64,000 nt of DNA from Gammaproteobacteria bacterium (GTDB lineage: Bacteria > Pseudomonadota > Gammaproteobacteria > Pseudomonadales > Porticoccaceae). Positions 43,698 to 51,749 of the stretch are shown here, one piece after another. Every line of letters starts with the position of its first letter. Position 1 is the stretch's first letter. A program made the translations under genes and the position numbers. The stretch spans positions 310,001 to 374,000 of the forward strand of contig JADJET010000022.1 in assembly GCA_016708925.1 (NCBI GenBank), in the 5' to 3' direction. Below the pieces are notes generated by a model. That model searched no databases, was not told where the DNA came from, and saw nothing but the letters and a program-made list of their open reading frames with translations.

Positions 43698-46345
43698 AGT
43701 TCGCTGCATTCGACATTCGCCGGAATCTGCAACTGCGCTTGCTGGCGATCGGTTCGCTGCCGCTGCTCCTGATCACTGCGCTGCTGACCGGCTACAGCAT
43801 CCACGGCCGACACGGCGACATCCTGCGCAAGGTTGAAGAATCCGGCGCGCACATGATCGACTATTTATCCAAAACGGTGGATTTCGCCCTTTATTCGAGC
43901 AATCTCGCCCTGCTCACAAGCATGGCGGACACCATCGCCGCGGTCCCGGGGATTCGCGGCGTCACCTTCCTCGACCGGCAGCGCCAGGTCATGGTTGCCA
44001 GCGCTGATTTTCCGGCATCTGGCCCGAACCTGGATCTGACGCAACCCCTGGGCATGGCGGTCCGTGAAATGCGTGACGTGCTGATCCTGGAGCGCGGCGT
44101 CTATGCGGTGCCCATGGAGGTGGACGACTATCCGGCCACCGCTGCCGGGCCGCCCCGCGCTCCGCTGGGCTGGGTGGTGATCGCCATGGATCTCACGGAG
44201 GCGCGCCGAGCCCAGCACGAGACAGTGGTCAGCAGCATCGGCATCGGCGCCGGCGTGCTGGGCACCGCGCTGCTGATGGCGTTGGTGTTGTCGCGCTCCG
44301 TCGTCACCCCCATTCGCGACCTCACCAACACCGTGATACGGCTGCGGCAAGGAAATCTCGCCGCACGCGCGCAAACCACCACGCGCGATGAACTCGCGCA
44401 CCTGGCGGCCGGTATAAACCATCTTGCCGATGCGGTTGAACGCAGTCAGCTCGATCTCAAGCAGCAGGTTGCGCAGGCCACCCGGGACCTTTCTCGGACG
44501 CTCGACGAGCTGCGGACCAAGAATCAGGAGCTGGAAATTGCCGGCGAACGCGCGGAAACGGCCAATCGTGCCAAAACCGACTTCCTGGCGCGGATGAGCC
44601 ACGAACTGCGCACCCCGCTGACATCGATCCAGGGCTTCGTGCGCCTGCTGGAGCGCGATCTGCAGAACGCCGCTGACCGCAATTATTGCCACATCATCGA
44701 CCAGGCATCCGTGTCGCTGCTGGCGATGATCGACGACATTCTCGAGTTCACCAAACTTCAAGTTGGCGCCGAAAGCAGCCGTGCCGAACCTTTTGATGTA
44801 CTGGAATGCATCGAGGATTGCGTCCGCCTGCTGGCGCCGGCGGCGCACGCCAAGGGCGTCGAAGTCTATCTGGACATCCACCCTGCCGTCCCCGCACGCG
44901 CTTTCGGCCACGCCAGGTGGTTGCGACAGATTCTCGCCAACCTGGTGGGCAACGCGGTGAAATTCACGCCCCACGGCCATGTACTGGTGCTCTGCGGCCT
45001 GGATCCGGCGGGCCATTTCTCCATCACCGTGAGCGACACCGGGATCGGCATCGAGCCCGACCAGCAACAGCAGATTTTCGCGGCCTTCGTGCAGGCAGAT
45101 ACCGGCATCGCCCGCCGCTTCGGGGGCACCGGGCTCGGCCTTGCCATCGCGCACCGCCATGTGGAGTTGCTGGGCGGGACCATTGAGCTGCGCAGCAATC
45201 CGGACGCCGGCAGCGACTTCAGGGTCAGTTTGCCGTTGCAGTGGCAGTCCGCCGCAACGCCGCCGCAACACGCCGGCCAGGTGCTTATCTATGACACCGA
45301 CGCGCGCGGACGCAACAGCGCCCGGTCCCTGTTGCAGCGCCTGTTCGACGATGCGCGCGTGCTGGCCACCTTCGATGACCTGATCGACGCCATGGCCGAC
45401 ACCGCCCCTGCCGCGCTGGTGATCAACTGGTCACTTGGCGAACCACCGGAACGCCAGCTGATGTCCCTGCGTCACGTCCTTGACGAGCTGCGCTGCCCGA
45501 TCATCGTGCAACTGCCCCTGCGCACCCTGCACGAAGTCATCCCCAGGGATCTCATCGATAAGCACCCCAACGTTCACTGGCTTGGCAAACCTGCCGGTAT
45601 CCGGGACTTTGTGGCCGCGCTGACCGATACCGTCGTGCGCTCACCCGGGCACGCGGACCTGAGCGGCATTCAGGTGTTGGTGGCGGAGGACAATGACTTT
45701 AGCCGCCTGCTGCTCACTACCTTGCTGGAACGCACGGGCTGCACTTATCGGGCGACTCCGGACGGGCGCGGAGCCATTGCCGCCTGCGGGGAACAGAAAT
45801 TCGACGTCATTCTCATGGACATTCACATGCCCGAGATCACCGGCATTGGCGCGTTGCTGCAAATCCAGCAGCCGGGAATGCTTAATGCGGCAACGCCGGT
45901 CGTGGTGCTTACCGCTGACCAACTGCTCGACGAAGGGCGCGAGCTCGGCCGGGTGCGGGTAGCGCGTGTTCTGGGCAAGCCCTACGACGAACGCCAACTG
46001 CTGGAGAGTTTGCTTCAACTGTCGGGGCGCACGGGCGCACCCGCCGCCGAGTGGTTCGGCAGTGGCGACAGCATGCCCAAAGAGCCCTATTTCGACGAAA
46101 TCGAACATCTGGTGTCCCGCACCCATGAGTTCCTGGCCGACGCCGATCTCGGCGGCGCCCGCGAAGCTTGCCATCAACTGGCCGGCATCGTCGCGGTTTA
46201 TCGCTTGGGTGAGCTCGAAAAGCTTGCACGCATACTGCACGCGCTGGTACGGGTGGGGGATGCGGAGCGCGCGTCGGCAATCCTGGTAAAACTGCGTCAG
46301 GAAAATTTCGCGATGCGCCAGCGTACCTGCTCGCCAACGGCCTGA
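43694..46345 (+). CDS. Hybrid sensor histidine kinase (receiver and Hpt, BarA-like layout)
   Basis: 883 residues. TM1 (about 15-37), periplasmic sensor region (about 38-180), TM2 (about 185-207), HAMP, a coiled-coil, kinase with MSHELRTPLTS (His303), ATPase boxes (NLVGNAVKFT, SDTGIGIEP, GGTGLGLAIA), a degenerate receiver, a true receiver with VILMDIHMPE (Asp709) and a C-terminal Hpt-like domain with ACHQLAGIV (His827). The order allows a phosphorelay His-Asp-His to an unknown regulator. No response regulator gene is adjacent. It differs from the kinase at 10382 in lacking GGDEF-EAL. Both share a periplasmic pattern with an ALY motif followed by PDI/PGIxxVxxxD. Confidence 0.88.
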   Translation: MKFAAFDIRRNLQLRLLAIGSLPLLLITALLTGYSIHGRHGDILRKVEESGAHMIDYLSKTVDFALYSSNLALLTSMADTIAAVPGIRGVTFLDRQRQVMVASADFPASGPNLDLTQPLGMAVREMRDVLILERGVYAVPMEVDDYPATAAGPPRAPLGWVVIAMDLTEARRAQHETVVSSIGIGAGVLGTALLMALVLSRSVVTPIRDLTNTVIRLRQGNLAARAQTTTRDELAHLAAGINHLADAVERSQLDLKQQVAQATRDLSRTLDELRTKNQELEIAGERAETANRAKTDFLARMSHELRTPLTSIQGFVRLLERDLQNAADRNYCHIIDQASVSLLAMIDDILEFTKLQVGAESSRAEPFDVLECIEDCVRLLAPAAHAKGVEVYLDIHPAVPARAFGHARWLRQILANLVGNAVKFTPHGHVLVLCGLDPAGHFSITVSDTGIGIEPDQQQQIFAAFVQADTGIARRFGGTGLGLAIAHRHVELLGGTIELRSNPDAGSDFRVSLPLQWQSAATPPQHAGQVLIYDTDARGRNSARSLLQRLFDDARVLATFDDLIDAMADTAPAALVINWSLGEPPERQLMSLRHVLDELRCPIIVQLPLRTLHEVIPRDLIDKHPNVHWLGKPAGIRDFVAALTDTVVRSPGHADLSGIQVLVAEDNDFSRLLLTTLLERTGCTYRATPDGRGAIAACGEQKFDVILMDIHMPEITGIGALLQIQQPGMLNAATPVVVLTADQLLDEGRELGRVRVARVLGKPYDERQLLESLLQLSGRTGAPAAEWFGSGDSMPKEPYFDEIEHLVSRTHEFLADADLGGAREACHQLAGIVAVYRLGELEKLARILHALVRVGDAERASAILVKLRQENFAMRQRTCSPTA

Positions 46346-46474
46346 CCAACTTGAAAAACGTCGTGCTGAAGAGCCGATGCCAGGTACACGCGCAGCGTAC
46401 CGACACTTGTCAACTCGCGCGGCGAGCACCGCGCAACAGCGCAGATGGCTGCCGCAGCAGGTTTTCGCGGTCTG

Positions 46475-47173
46475 CTAAGGCTGGTCCGTGCTATCCGCCA
46501 GCCAATCCGACAAGCGTGCCTCGAGCGCCGGCAATCCATGTCCGGTCTGCGCGGAAAATGTCTGCGCGGTGACCTCCGTGAGGCCCACCCGGGCAACCTC
46601 GCGCCGCACCCCCAGCAACGTCGCCTGGGCAGGGCCGCGATTGAGTTTGTCCGCCTTGGTGAGGAGTACATGTACCGGCAGCGCCGCCTCCGCGGCCCAC
46701 GCCAGCATGTGTTGATCAAAAGTTTGCAGCGGGTGACGGATGTCCATCAACAGCACCAGCCCGCGCAGCGAGGAGCGCGCGCGCAGGTAGTGGGCGAGGT
46801 GCTGGTCCCACTCCGCCTTCATCGCCTTGGGCACTTTGGCGTAGCCGTAACCGGGCAGATCGACCAAGCGCTGCCCCGGCGCCAGCGCAAAAAAGTTCAT
46901 CAGCCGGGTACGCCCCGGTGTCTTGCTGGTGCGCGCCAGCTTGCCCTGGCGCGTCAGCGCGTTGAGCGCGCTTGATTTGCCCGCGTTGGAGCGGCCCGCG
47001 AAAGCCACTTCGACGCCCTGATCCGGCGGGCAATCCGCCAAGGTAGGTGCACTTTTAAGAAATACGGCGCGCTGGAAGTCGATCTTGCGCGGCCCTGGCG
47101 GGACGTGATTGCCGGCGGCGTCGGGCGCCGTCACCGGAGCTTGGTCGTCACGTTGGCCGGAGTCTTTGGACAT
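46475..47173 (-). CDS. engB: Ribosome biogenesis GTPase EngB (YihA/YsxC)
   Basis: 232 residues, TRAFAC GTPase. G1 is VAFAGRSNAGKSSALNAL, G2/switch SKTPGRTRLMNFF, G3 LVDLPGYGYAKVP, G4 VLLTKADKLN. It acts in large ribosomal subunit assembly. ATG 47173 is chosen over an upstream start (47236) because CAGGA precedes it and the family N-terminus fits. It is divergent from the cytochrome c4 gene, as in many gammaproteobacteria. Confidence 0.94.
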   Translation of the reverse strand: MSKDSGQRDDQAPVTAPDAAGNHVPPGPRKIDFQRAVFLKSAPTLADCPPDQGVEVAFAGRSNAGKSSALNALTRQGKLARTSKTPGRTRLMNFFALAPGQRLVDLPGYGYAKVPKAMKAEWDQHLAHYLRARSSLRGLVLLMDIRHPLQTFDQHMLAWAAEAALPVHVLLTKADKLNRGPAQATLLGVRREVARVGLTEVTAQTFSAQTGHGLPALEARLSDWLADSTDQP

Positions 47174-47322
47174 GATTCGGATCCTGGGCAAATGTCGGCG
47201 TATCCTTCGAATGTCGAGATCTGCTGCAATGCACACGCCCAGAGAAGACCTATCGACACCTGCCCCTGGCAGTTATCCCGCCGCGCACGGCTCATCGCAT
47301 CAGGCTCGGCAGACGATTGGTA

Positions 47323-47328
47323 TATACT
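47323..47328 (+). promoter_or_regulatory. Possible -10 element for cytochrome c4
   Basis: TATACT, embedded in TTGGTATATACT, lies 64 bases before ATG 47393. There is no convincing -35. It is in the 219-base gap between engB and the cytochrome gene; the rest of that gap shows no recognisable feature. Confidence 0.4.
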
Positions 47329-47392
47329 CCGCCCCCGTCGCGCCGACCCGCGCGGACGGGCGCCCATTCTAGCCAAATCGAGCGAGCAGCAT

Positions 47393-48034
47393 ATGATGAA
47401 AGCGATACTTCTGTGCCTGGCCGGTGCGATGGCCATCGCGCTGGCGCCGACAACCCTGGCCGCCGGCGACGCCAATGCCGGCAAAAGCAAAACTGCCACG
47501 TGTGCCGGTTGCCATGGCGTCAACGGGGCGAGTGCGGCCCCGAACTTCCCCCATCTCGCCGGGCTGGGAGAGAAATATCTGCTCAAGCAACTGCGCGACA
47601 TCCAGTCCGGTCAGCGCACCGTCCCGGAAATGACCGGGTTGCTGAATACGTCGAGCGCGCAGGATCTCGCCGATATCGCTGCCTATTTTGACGCCCAGCC
47701 GCGCCAGTGGGCCGGCGCAAAGGATGACGCCAAGGCGATGACCCTGGGTGCCACGGTCTATCGCGCCGGCAACCTCGATACCGGCGTACCGGCCTGTACC
47801 GGCTGTCATTCGCCGGTGGGCAATGGCAACGCCCCGGCCGGTTATCCGGCACTGGGCGGACAACATGCCGAGTATCTTGCGAAACAACTGCGTGCTTTCC
47901 GCGACGGCGCGCACGACGCTGCCTGGCCCGGGGCCCGCGGCAACGATGAAAACGCCATCATGCGCGGAGTCGCCTCTCATATGACCGACCAGGAAATCCA
48001 GGCCGTCGCAAACTTTATCGCCGGCCTGAAATAA
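47393..48034 (+). CDS. Diheme cytochrome c4
   Basis: 213 residues with a signal peptide (ILLCLAGAMAIALAPTTLAA) and two class I haem domains. Haem motifs are CAGCH (in TATCAGCHGVNG) and CTGCH (in VPACTGCHSPVG), each followed by the fold typical of cytochrome c4 (KYLLKQLRDIQSGQR; EYLAKQLRAFRDGAH). Exported to the periplasm, it carries electrons to terminal oxidases. ATG 47393 was taken; a second ATG follows directly. A dsbA gene follows at once, as in Pseudomonas and relatives. Confidence 0.92.
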   Translation: MMKAILLCLAGAMAIALAPTTLAAGDANAGKSKTATCAGCHGVNGASAAPNFPHLAGLGEKYLLKQLRDIQSGQRTVPEMTGLLNTSSAQDLADIAAYFDAQPRQWAGAKDDAKAMTLGATVYRAGNLDTGVPACTGCHSPVGNGNAPAGYPALGGQHAEYLAKQLRAFRDGAHDAAWPGARGNDENAIMRGVASHMTDQEIQAVANFIAGLK

Positions 48035-48131
48035 GATCGCCGCGCCCGCAACGGTGGCGGGTATGCGGTGTCGAATGGGCGGTGCGGCCGGCAGGCAACC
48101 CCCGCCCAACACCATGAGGGAGGTACCTCCA

Positions 48132-48815
48132 GTGGGTCCATCGCTGAAAATCCTGGCTCTGAAAGCGCTCGCGACAACCGTTCTGGTGCTCACCACGACC
48201 TTGGCGCACGCAACCGACTACGTCGCCGGCAAGCACTATGTGCTGCTGGAGACACCGGTGCGCACCGGTGATGCCAGCAAGATCGAAGTCACCGAGGTGT
48301 TCTGGTACGGTTGCGGTCACTGTTACACGTTCGAGCCCCAGCTGGAAAAATGGAGCAAGACGTTACCCGCCGATGTGGTGTTGTCGCGCAGCCCGGCCAT
48401 CTGGCATCCCACCATGGAATTGCACGCGCGCGCGTACTACACCGCCAAAGCGCTCAATGTTCTGGACGCCCTTCACCCGGCATTGTTTGATGCCATGAAC
48501 ATAAGCCGCGATAAACTGGCCACGGAAGACGACATCAAAAAAATCTTCACGGCTCACGGCGTGGATGGTGATGCCTTCAGCAAGACGTTCAACTCCTTCG
48601 GCGTCGGCAGTGCCGTGGGCCAGGCCGACGCCCGCCAGCGCGGCTACAAGGTCACCGGCACGCCGGAGATCGTGGTCGAAGGCAAGTACCGTGTCTCCGC
48701 CAGCCTGGCCGGCGGCCACGCGGCCATGCTCGCCGTCGTCGACCACTTGCTTGCCATCGAACGTGCCGCTCGCGCCAAGCACCACGGGAGTGACAGCGCA
48801 GCGACCGCCAAGTAG
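48132..48815 (+). CDS. dsbA: Thiol:disulfide interchange protein DsbA
   Basis: 227 residues with a signal peptide (ILALKALATTVLVLTTTLAHA) and the thioredoxin-fold active site VFWYGCGHCYTFEP (CGHC). The cis-proline loop is VTGTPEIVVEGKYRV. It introduces disulfides into periplasmic proteins, which helps mature cytochromes and transporters. GTG 48132 is chosen over ATG 48114 because GAGGGAGG lies 8 bases upstream of it and overlaps the alternative ATG. It lies about 100 bases after the cytochrome c4 gene and may share its transcript. Confidence 0.9.
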   Translation: MGPSLKILALKALATTVLVLTTTLAHATDYVAGKHYVLLETPVRTGDASKIEVTEVFWYGCGHCYTFEPQLEKWSKTLPADVVLSRSPAIWHPTMELHARAYYTAKALNVLDALHPALFDAMNISRDKLATEDDIKKIFTAHGVDGDAFSKTFNSFGVGSAVGQADARQRGYKVTGTPEIVVEGKYRVSASLAGGHAAMLAVVDHLLAIERAARAKHHGSDSAATAK

Positions 48816-48828
48816 ACTCCCGCTCCCG

Positions 48829-48905
48829 CCGGAATAGCTCAGCTCGGTAGAGCAGCGCATTCGTAATGCGTTGGTCGGAGGTTCAAATCCTCTTTCCGGC
48901 ACCAA
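48829..48905 (+). tRNA. tRNA-Thr (anticodon CGT)
   Basis: 77 bases with CCA encoded. The acceptor GCCGGAA pairs with TTCCGGC. D-arm GCTC...GAGC, anticodon stem GCGCA/TGCGT with loop TTCGTAA (anticodon CGT, reads ACG), T-arm GGAGG-TTCAAAT-CCTCT. It lies just after dsbA. Confidence 0.95.
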
Positions 48906-49030
48906 ATGTCCCGGCACCGCCAGGCTTCAACCATCACGGCGTGCATCGAGACCGCCTTGTGGTGCAGAATCAGCGTGCGCTTGCGCGGCGCCCATCGATT
49001 CCCCGGCGCGACGAAAGGAGACGCTCACCC

Positions 49031-49744
49031 ATGGCCGCCGTATCGCGCCTGATTCTGACCGCCCTGGTGTTCGCGCTACTGCCACCGGCGTGGGCGGGCC
49101 CGTACAGCGAATCCCTGACCCAGGCTCTGGCGCGCAGCGCTCCGGCGCTGAACCGTCAGGTGCTGACCAAAGCGGTCACGGCGATGAACTGCGCGGTAGC
49201 GGGCGGGGTAAGCCCGGCACGCCGACTTGCGGTAATCGATTTTTCGCTGCCGTCTACCAAACAGCGGTTCTGGGTCTTCGACCTGGAGCGGCGCAAGCTG
49301 CTGATCGAGGATCACGTCGCCCATGGCCGCGGATCGGGCGATGAAATGGCGACGCGGTTCTCCAACGACATGGGCAGTCGTCAATCGAGCCTGGGGCTGT
49401 TCCGCACCGCCGAAACCTACTACGGCAATTTCGGCTATTCGCTGCGCATGGACGGGCTCGAGCCCGGCATCAACGACCTCGCGCGCAAACGCAAAATCGT
49501 GATTCACTCCGCCGAGTACGTCGATCCGATCTGGATCCAGCTCAAGGGCGGCATCGGCCGCAGTTACGGCTGTCCCGCGGTCCGCCCCAATATCATCAAC
49601 AAGGTGGTGGAGAACCTCAAGGATGGCCAGTTCCTGTTTTCGTACTACCCGGATCGGCGCTGGCTCAACGAGTCGCTATACCTGAATTGTTCGCCGGATC
49701 GGGTCGCAGCGGTAGTCAGCCCCATTCTCCACGCCAGACGTTGA
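49031..49744 (+). CDS. Murein L,D-transpeptidase catalytic domain-like protein
   Basis: 237 residues with a signal peptide (LILTALVFALLPPAWA). The catalytic pattern is IVIHSAEYVD followed by IGRSYGCPAV, i.e. the H...S-x-GC motif of YkuD_2-type L,D-transpeptidases with Cys as nucleophile. The N-terminal region (MNCAVAGGVSPARRLAVIDFS) is usual for this family. It would act on peptidoglycan in the periplasm, probably as a transpeptidase or a related carboxypeptidase. ATG 49031 follows AAAGGAG. The frame is open upstream into the tRNA, but that is not coding. Confidence 0.85.
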   Translation: MAAVSRLILTALVFALLPPAWAGPYSESLTQALARSAPALNRQVLTKAVTAMNCAVAGGVSPARRLAVIDFSLPSTKQRFWVFDLERRKLLIEDHVAHGRGSGDEMATRFSNDMGSRQSSLGLFRTAETYYGNFGYSLRMDGLEPGINDLARKRKIVIHSAEYVDPIWIQLKGGIGRSYGCPAVRPNIINKVVENLKDGQFLFSYYPDRRWLNESLYLNCSPDRVAAVVSPILHARR

Positions 49745-49784
49745 ACAACCCGCCACTCAAGCACCACCCCGGAACCCATAAACC

Positions 49785-51680
49785 GTGATCCAACTCACCG
49801 GCATTACCTTGCGCCGGCATGTCGAGCCGCTGCTGGAGAACGCCTCGGCGACACTCTACCCGGGCCATCGCGTCGGTCTGATCGGCGCCAATGGCAGCGG
49901 CAAAAGTTCGCTGCTGGCCTTGTTGCGTGGCGAACTTTCGTCCGAGACCGGCGAGGCGGCGATCCCGAAACAGTGGATCATCGCCCATATGGCGCAGGAT
50001 CTCGGCGACCTGGAGCGCTCCGCGCTCGACCTGGTACTCGACGGAGATCCGGGATTTCGGGACGCCGAGCGCGAAGTCCTGCGTGCCGACGCCGATGGCG
50101 ACGGCACCGCCATCGGTCGCGCCCATGCTCACTATCAACAGGTGGACGGCTACACCGCCCACGCCCGCGCGGCGACGCTGCTGTCCGGCCTCGGCTTTCG
50201 CACCTCCGACCAGCAACGACCGGCCGCCGCGTTTTCCGGCGGCTGGCGCGTGCGCCTCGGCCTCGCGCGGGCGTTGATGTGTCCGTCCGACCTCTTGCTG
50301 CTCGATGAACCCACCAATCACCTCGACCTCGAAGCGGTGCTGTGGCTGGAAGACTGGCTGAAGGCCTATCGCGGCACCCTGTTGCTGATCTCCCACGACC
50401 GCGATTTCCTCGACGCCGTGGTGAACGAAGTACTCCACATTGAACACCGGCAACTGAACCAGTACCGGGGTGGCTACAGCGATTTCGAACGCCAGCGCGC
50501 GGCGCGTCTGGCGGGACAGCAGGCGACCTACGAACAGCAACAGCGCGCCGTGGCCCATATGCAGCGCTTCGTCGACCGCTTCCGCGCACAGGCGACCAAG
50601 GCGCGCGCCGCGCAAAGCCGGATCAAGGCGCTGGAACGAATGACGCTGGTGGCGCCCGCCCAGGTCGACAATCCCTTCCGCTTCAGCTTCAAGGAACCGC
50701 CGCGCGCCGGCAATCCGCTGCTGGCGCTGACCGAAGCGCGTCTGGGGTATGGCGATCCGCCGATTCTCGACGGCATCGGACTGCAACTCTCACCGGGCGA
50801 TCGCATCGGCCTGCTGGGTCCCAATGGCGCGGGCAAGTCGACCCTGGTGCGGGCGCTGGCGGGCGAACTGCGGCCGCTGACCGGCGCGCTCGAAACCAGC
50901 GCCAATCTCCGCATCGGCTATTTCGCCCAGCACCAACTGGAGCAACTCGATCCCGGCGCCAGCCCTCTCGAACACCTCGCCCGACTGAGTCCCGTCGCCA
51001 CCGAGCAGCGGCGGCGCGATTTCCTCGGCGGTTTCGGGTTTGCCGGCGATCTGGCAAACAGCCCGGTGGCGCCGCTGTCGGGTGGTGAAAAGGCCCGCCT
51101 GGTGCTCGCCCTGCTGGTCTGGCAGGCGCCCAATCTGCTGCTGCTCGACGAACCCACCAACCACCTCGATCTGGAAATGCGCGCGGCGCTGACGCTGGCA
51201 TTACAGGACTATGCCGGCGCCCTGGTGGTGGTGTCCCACGATCGCCATCTGCTCGCCACCACCGTGGACACCTACTGGCTGGTGAGCGACGGCGCGGTGA
51301 CCGTTTTCGATGGCGACCTCACGGACTACCGCCGCTGGCTCGAACGCCGTGCCCGGAACGCGGCGCGTCCGGCTGCACAAAACACCACGATCGACGTCGG
51401 GGATCGGCGCGATCAGCGTCGGCGCGACGCGGCGCGACGCGCGGAATTGCGTCCGCTGCAAGCACGCGCCTCCCGTCTTGCTGCGGAATTGGATCGGGTC
51501 GGCACTGAGCTCGCGGGGCTGGAACGGGAACTGGCGGAGCCGGCGCTCTATGGCGCCGACGCTCGGGACCAGCTCAGCGCGTTGCTCCAGCGCCAGGGCA
51601 CGTTGCGCCAGCGCGCGGAGCAACTGGAAGCGGACTGGATCGCCGCGGAAGAATCCCTGGTTGCCGTACAGGCCGAATGA
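49785..51680 (+). CDS. ABC-F family ATPase (YheS-like)
   Basis: 631 residues, two ABC domains without membrane segments. First: GLIGANGSGKSSLLALL, signature FSGGWRVRLGLARAL, LLLLDEPTNHLD. Second: GLLGPNGAGKSTLVRAL, LSGGEKARLVLALL, LLLLDEPTNHLD. A charged linker (AHMQRFVDRFRAQATKARAA) joins them, and the C-terminal 100 residues are a coiled-coil like those of YheS/Uup. ABC-F proteins act on the ribosome in translation. The start is GTG 49785. This is an ordinary housekeeping member rather than a drug-resistance one. Confidence 0.9.
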   Translation: MIQLTGITLRRHVEPLLENASATLYPGHRVGLIGANGSGKSSLLALLRGELSSETGEAAIPKQWIIAHMAQDLGDLERSALDLVLDGDPGFRDAEREVLRADADGDGTAIGRAHAHYQQVDGYTAHARAATLLSGLGFRTSDQQRPAAAFSGGWRVRLGLARALMCPSDLLLLDEPTNHLDLEAVLWLEDWLKAYRGTLLLISHDRDFLDAVVNEVLHIEHRQLNQYRGGYSDFERQRAARLAGQQATYEQQQRAVAHMQRFVDRFRAQATKARAAQSRIKALERMTLVAPAQVDNPFRFSFKEPPRAGNPLLALTEARLGYGDPPILDGIGLQLSPGDRIGLLGPNGAGKSTLVRALAGELRPLTGALETSANLRIGYFAQHQLEQLDPGASPLEHLARLSPVATEQRRRDFLGGFGFAGDLANSPVAPLSGGEKARLVLALLVWQAPNLLLLDEPTNHLDLEMRAALTLALQDYAGALVVVSHDRHLLATTVDTYWLVSDGAVTVFDGDLTDYRRWLERRARNAARPAAQNTTIDVGDRRDQRRRDAARRAELRPLQARASRLAAELDRVGTELAGLERELAEPALYGADARDQLSALLQRQGTLRQRAEQLEADWIAAEESLVAVQAE

Positions 51681-51749
51681 GCCGGGTCGGCGCCCTCGAC
51701 ACGCTGTTTTGACGCGCCGCGCCGGGTCTGATGCAGGACCGGTCCGGCG

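Noticed and set aside
48866..49030. Upstream extension of the L,D-transpeptidase gene
   Set aside because: It would overlap the tRNA-Thr; the signal peptide and AAAGGAG fit the start at 49031.
49785..51680. ABC-F antibiotic resistance factor
   Set aside because: Length, linker and C-terminal coiled-coil fit the housekeeping YheS/Uup type.
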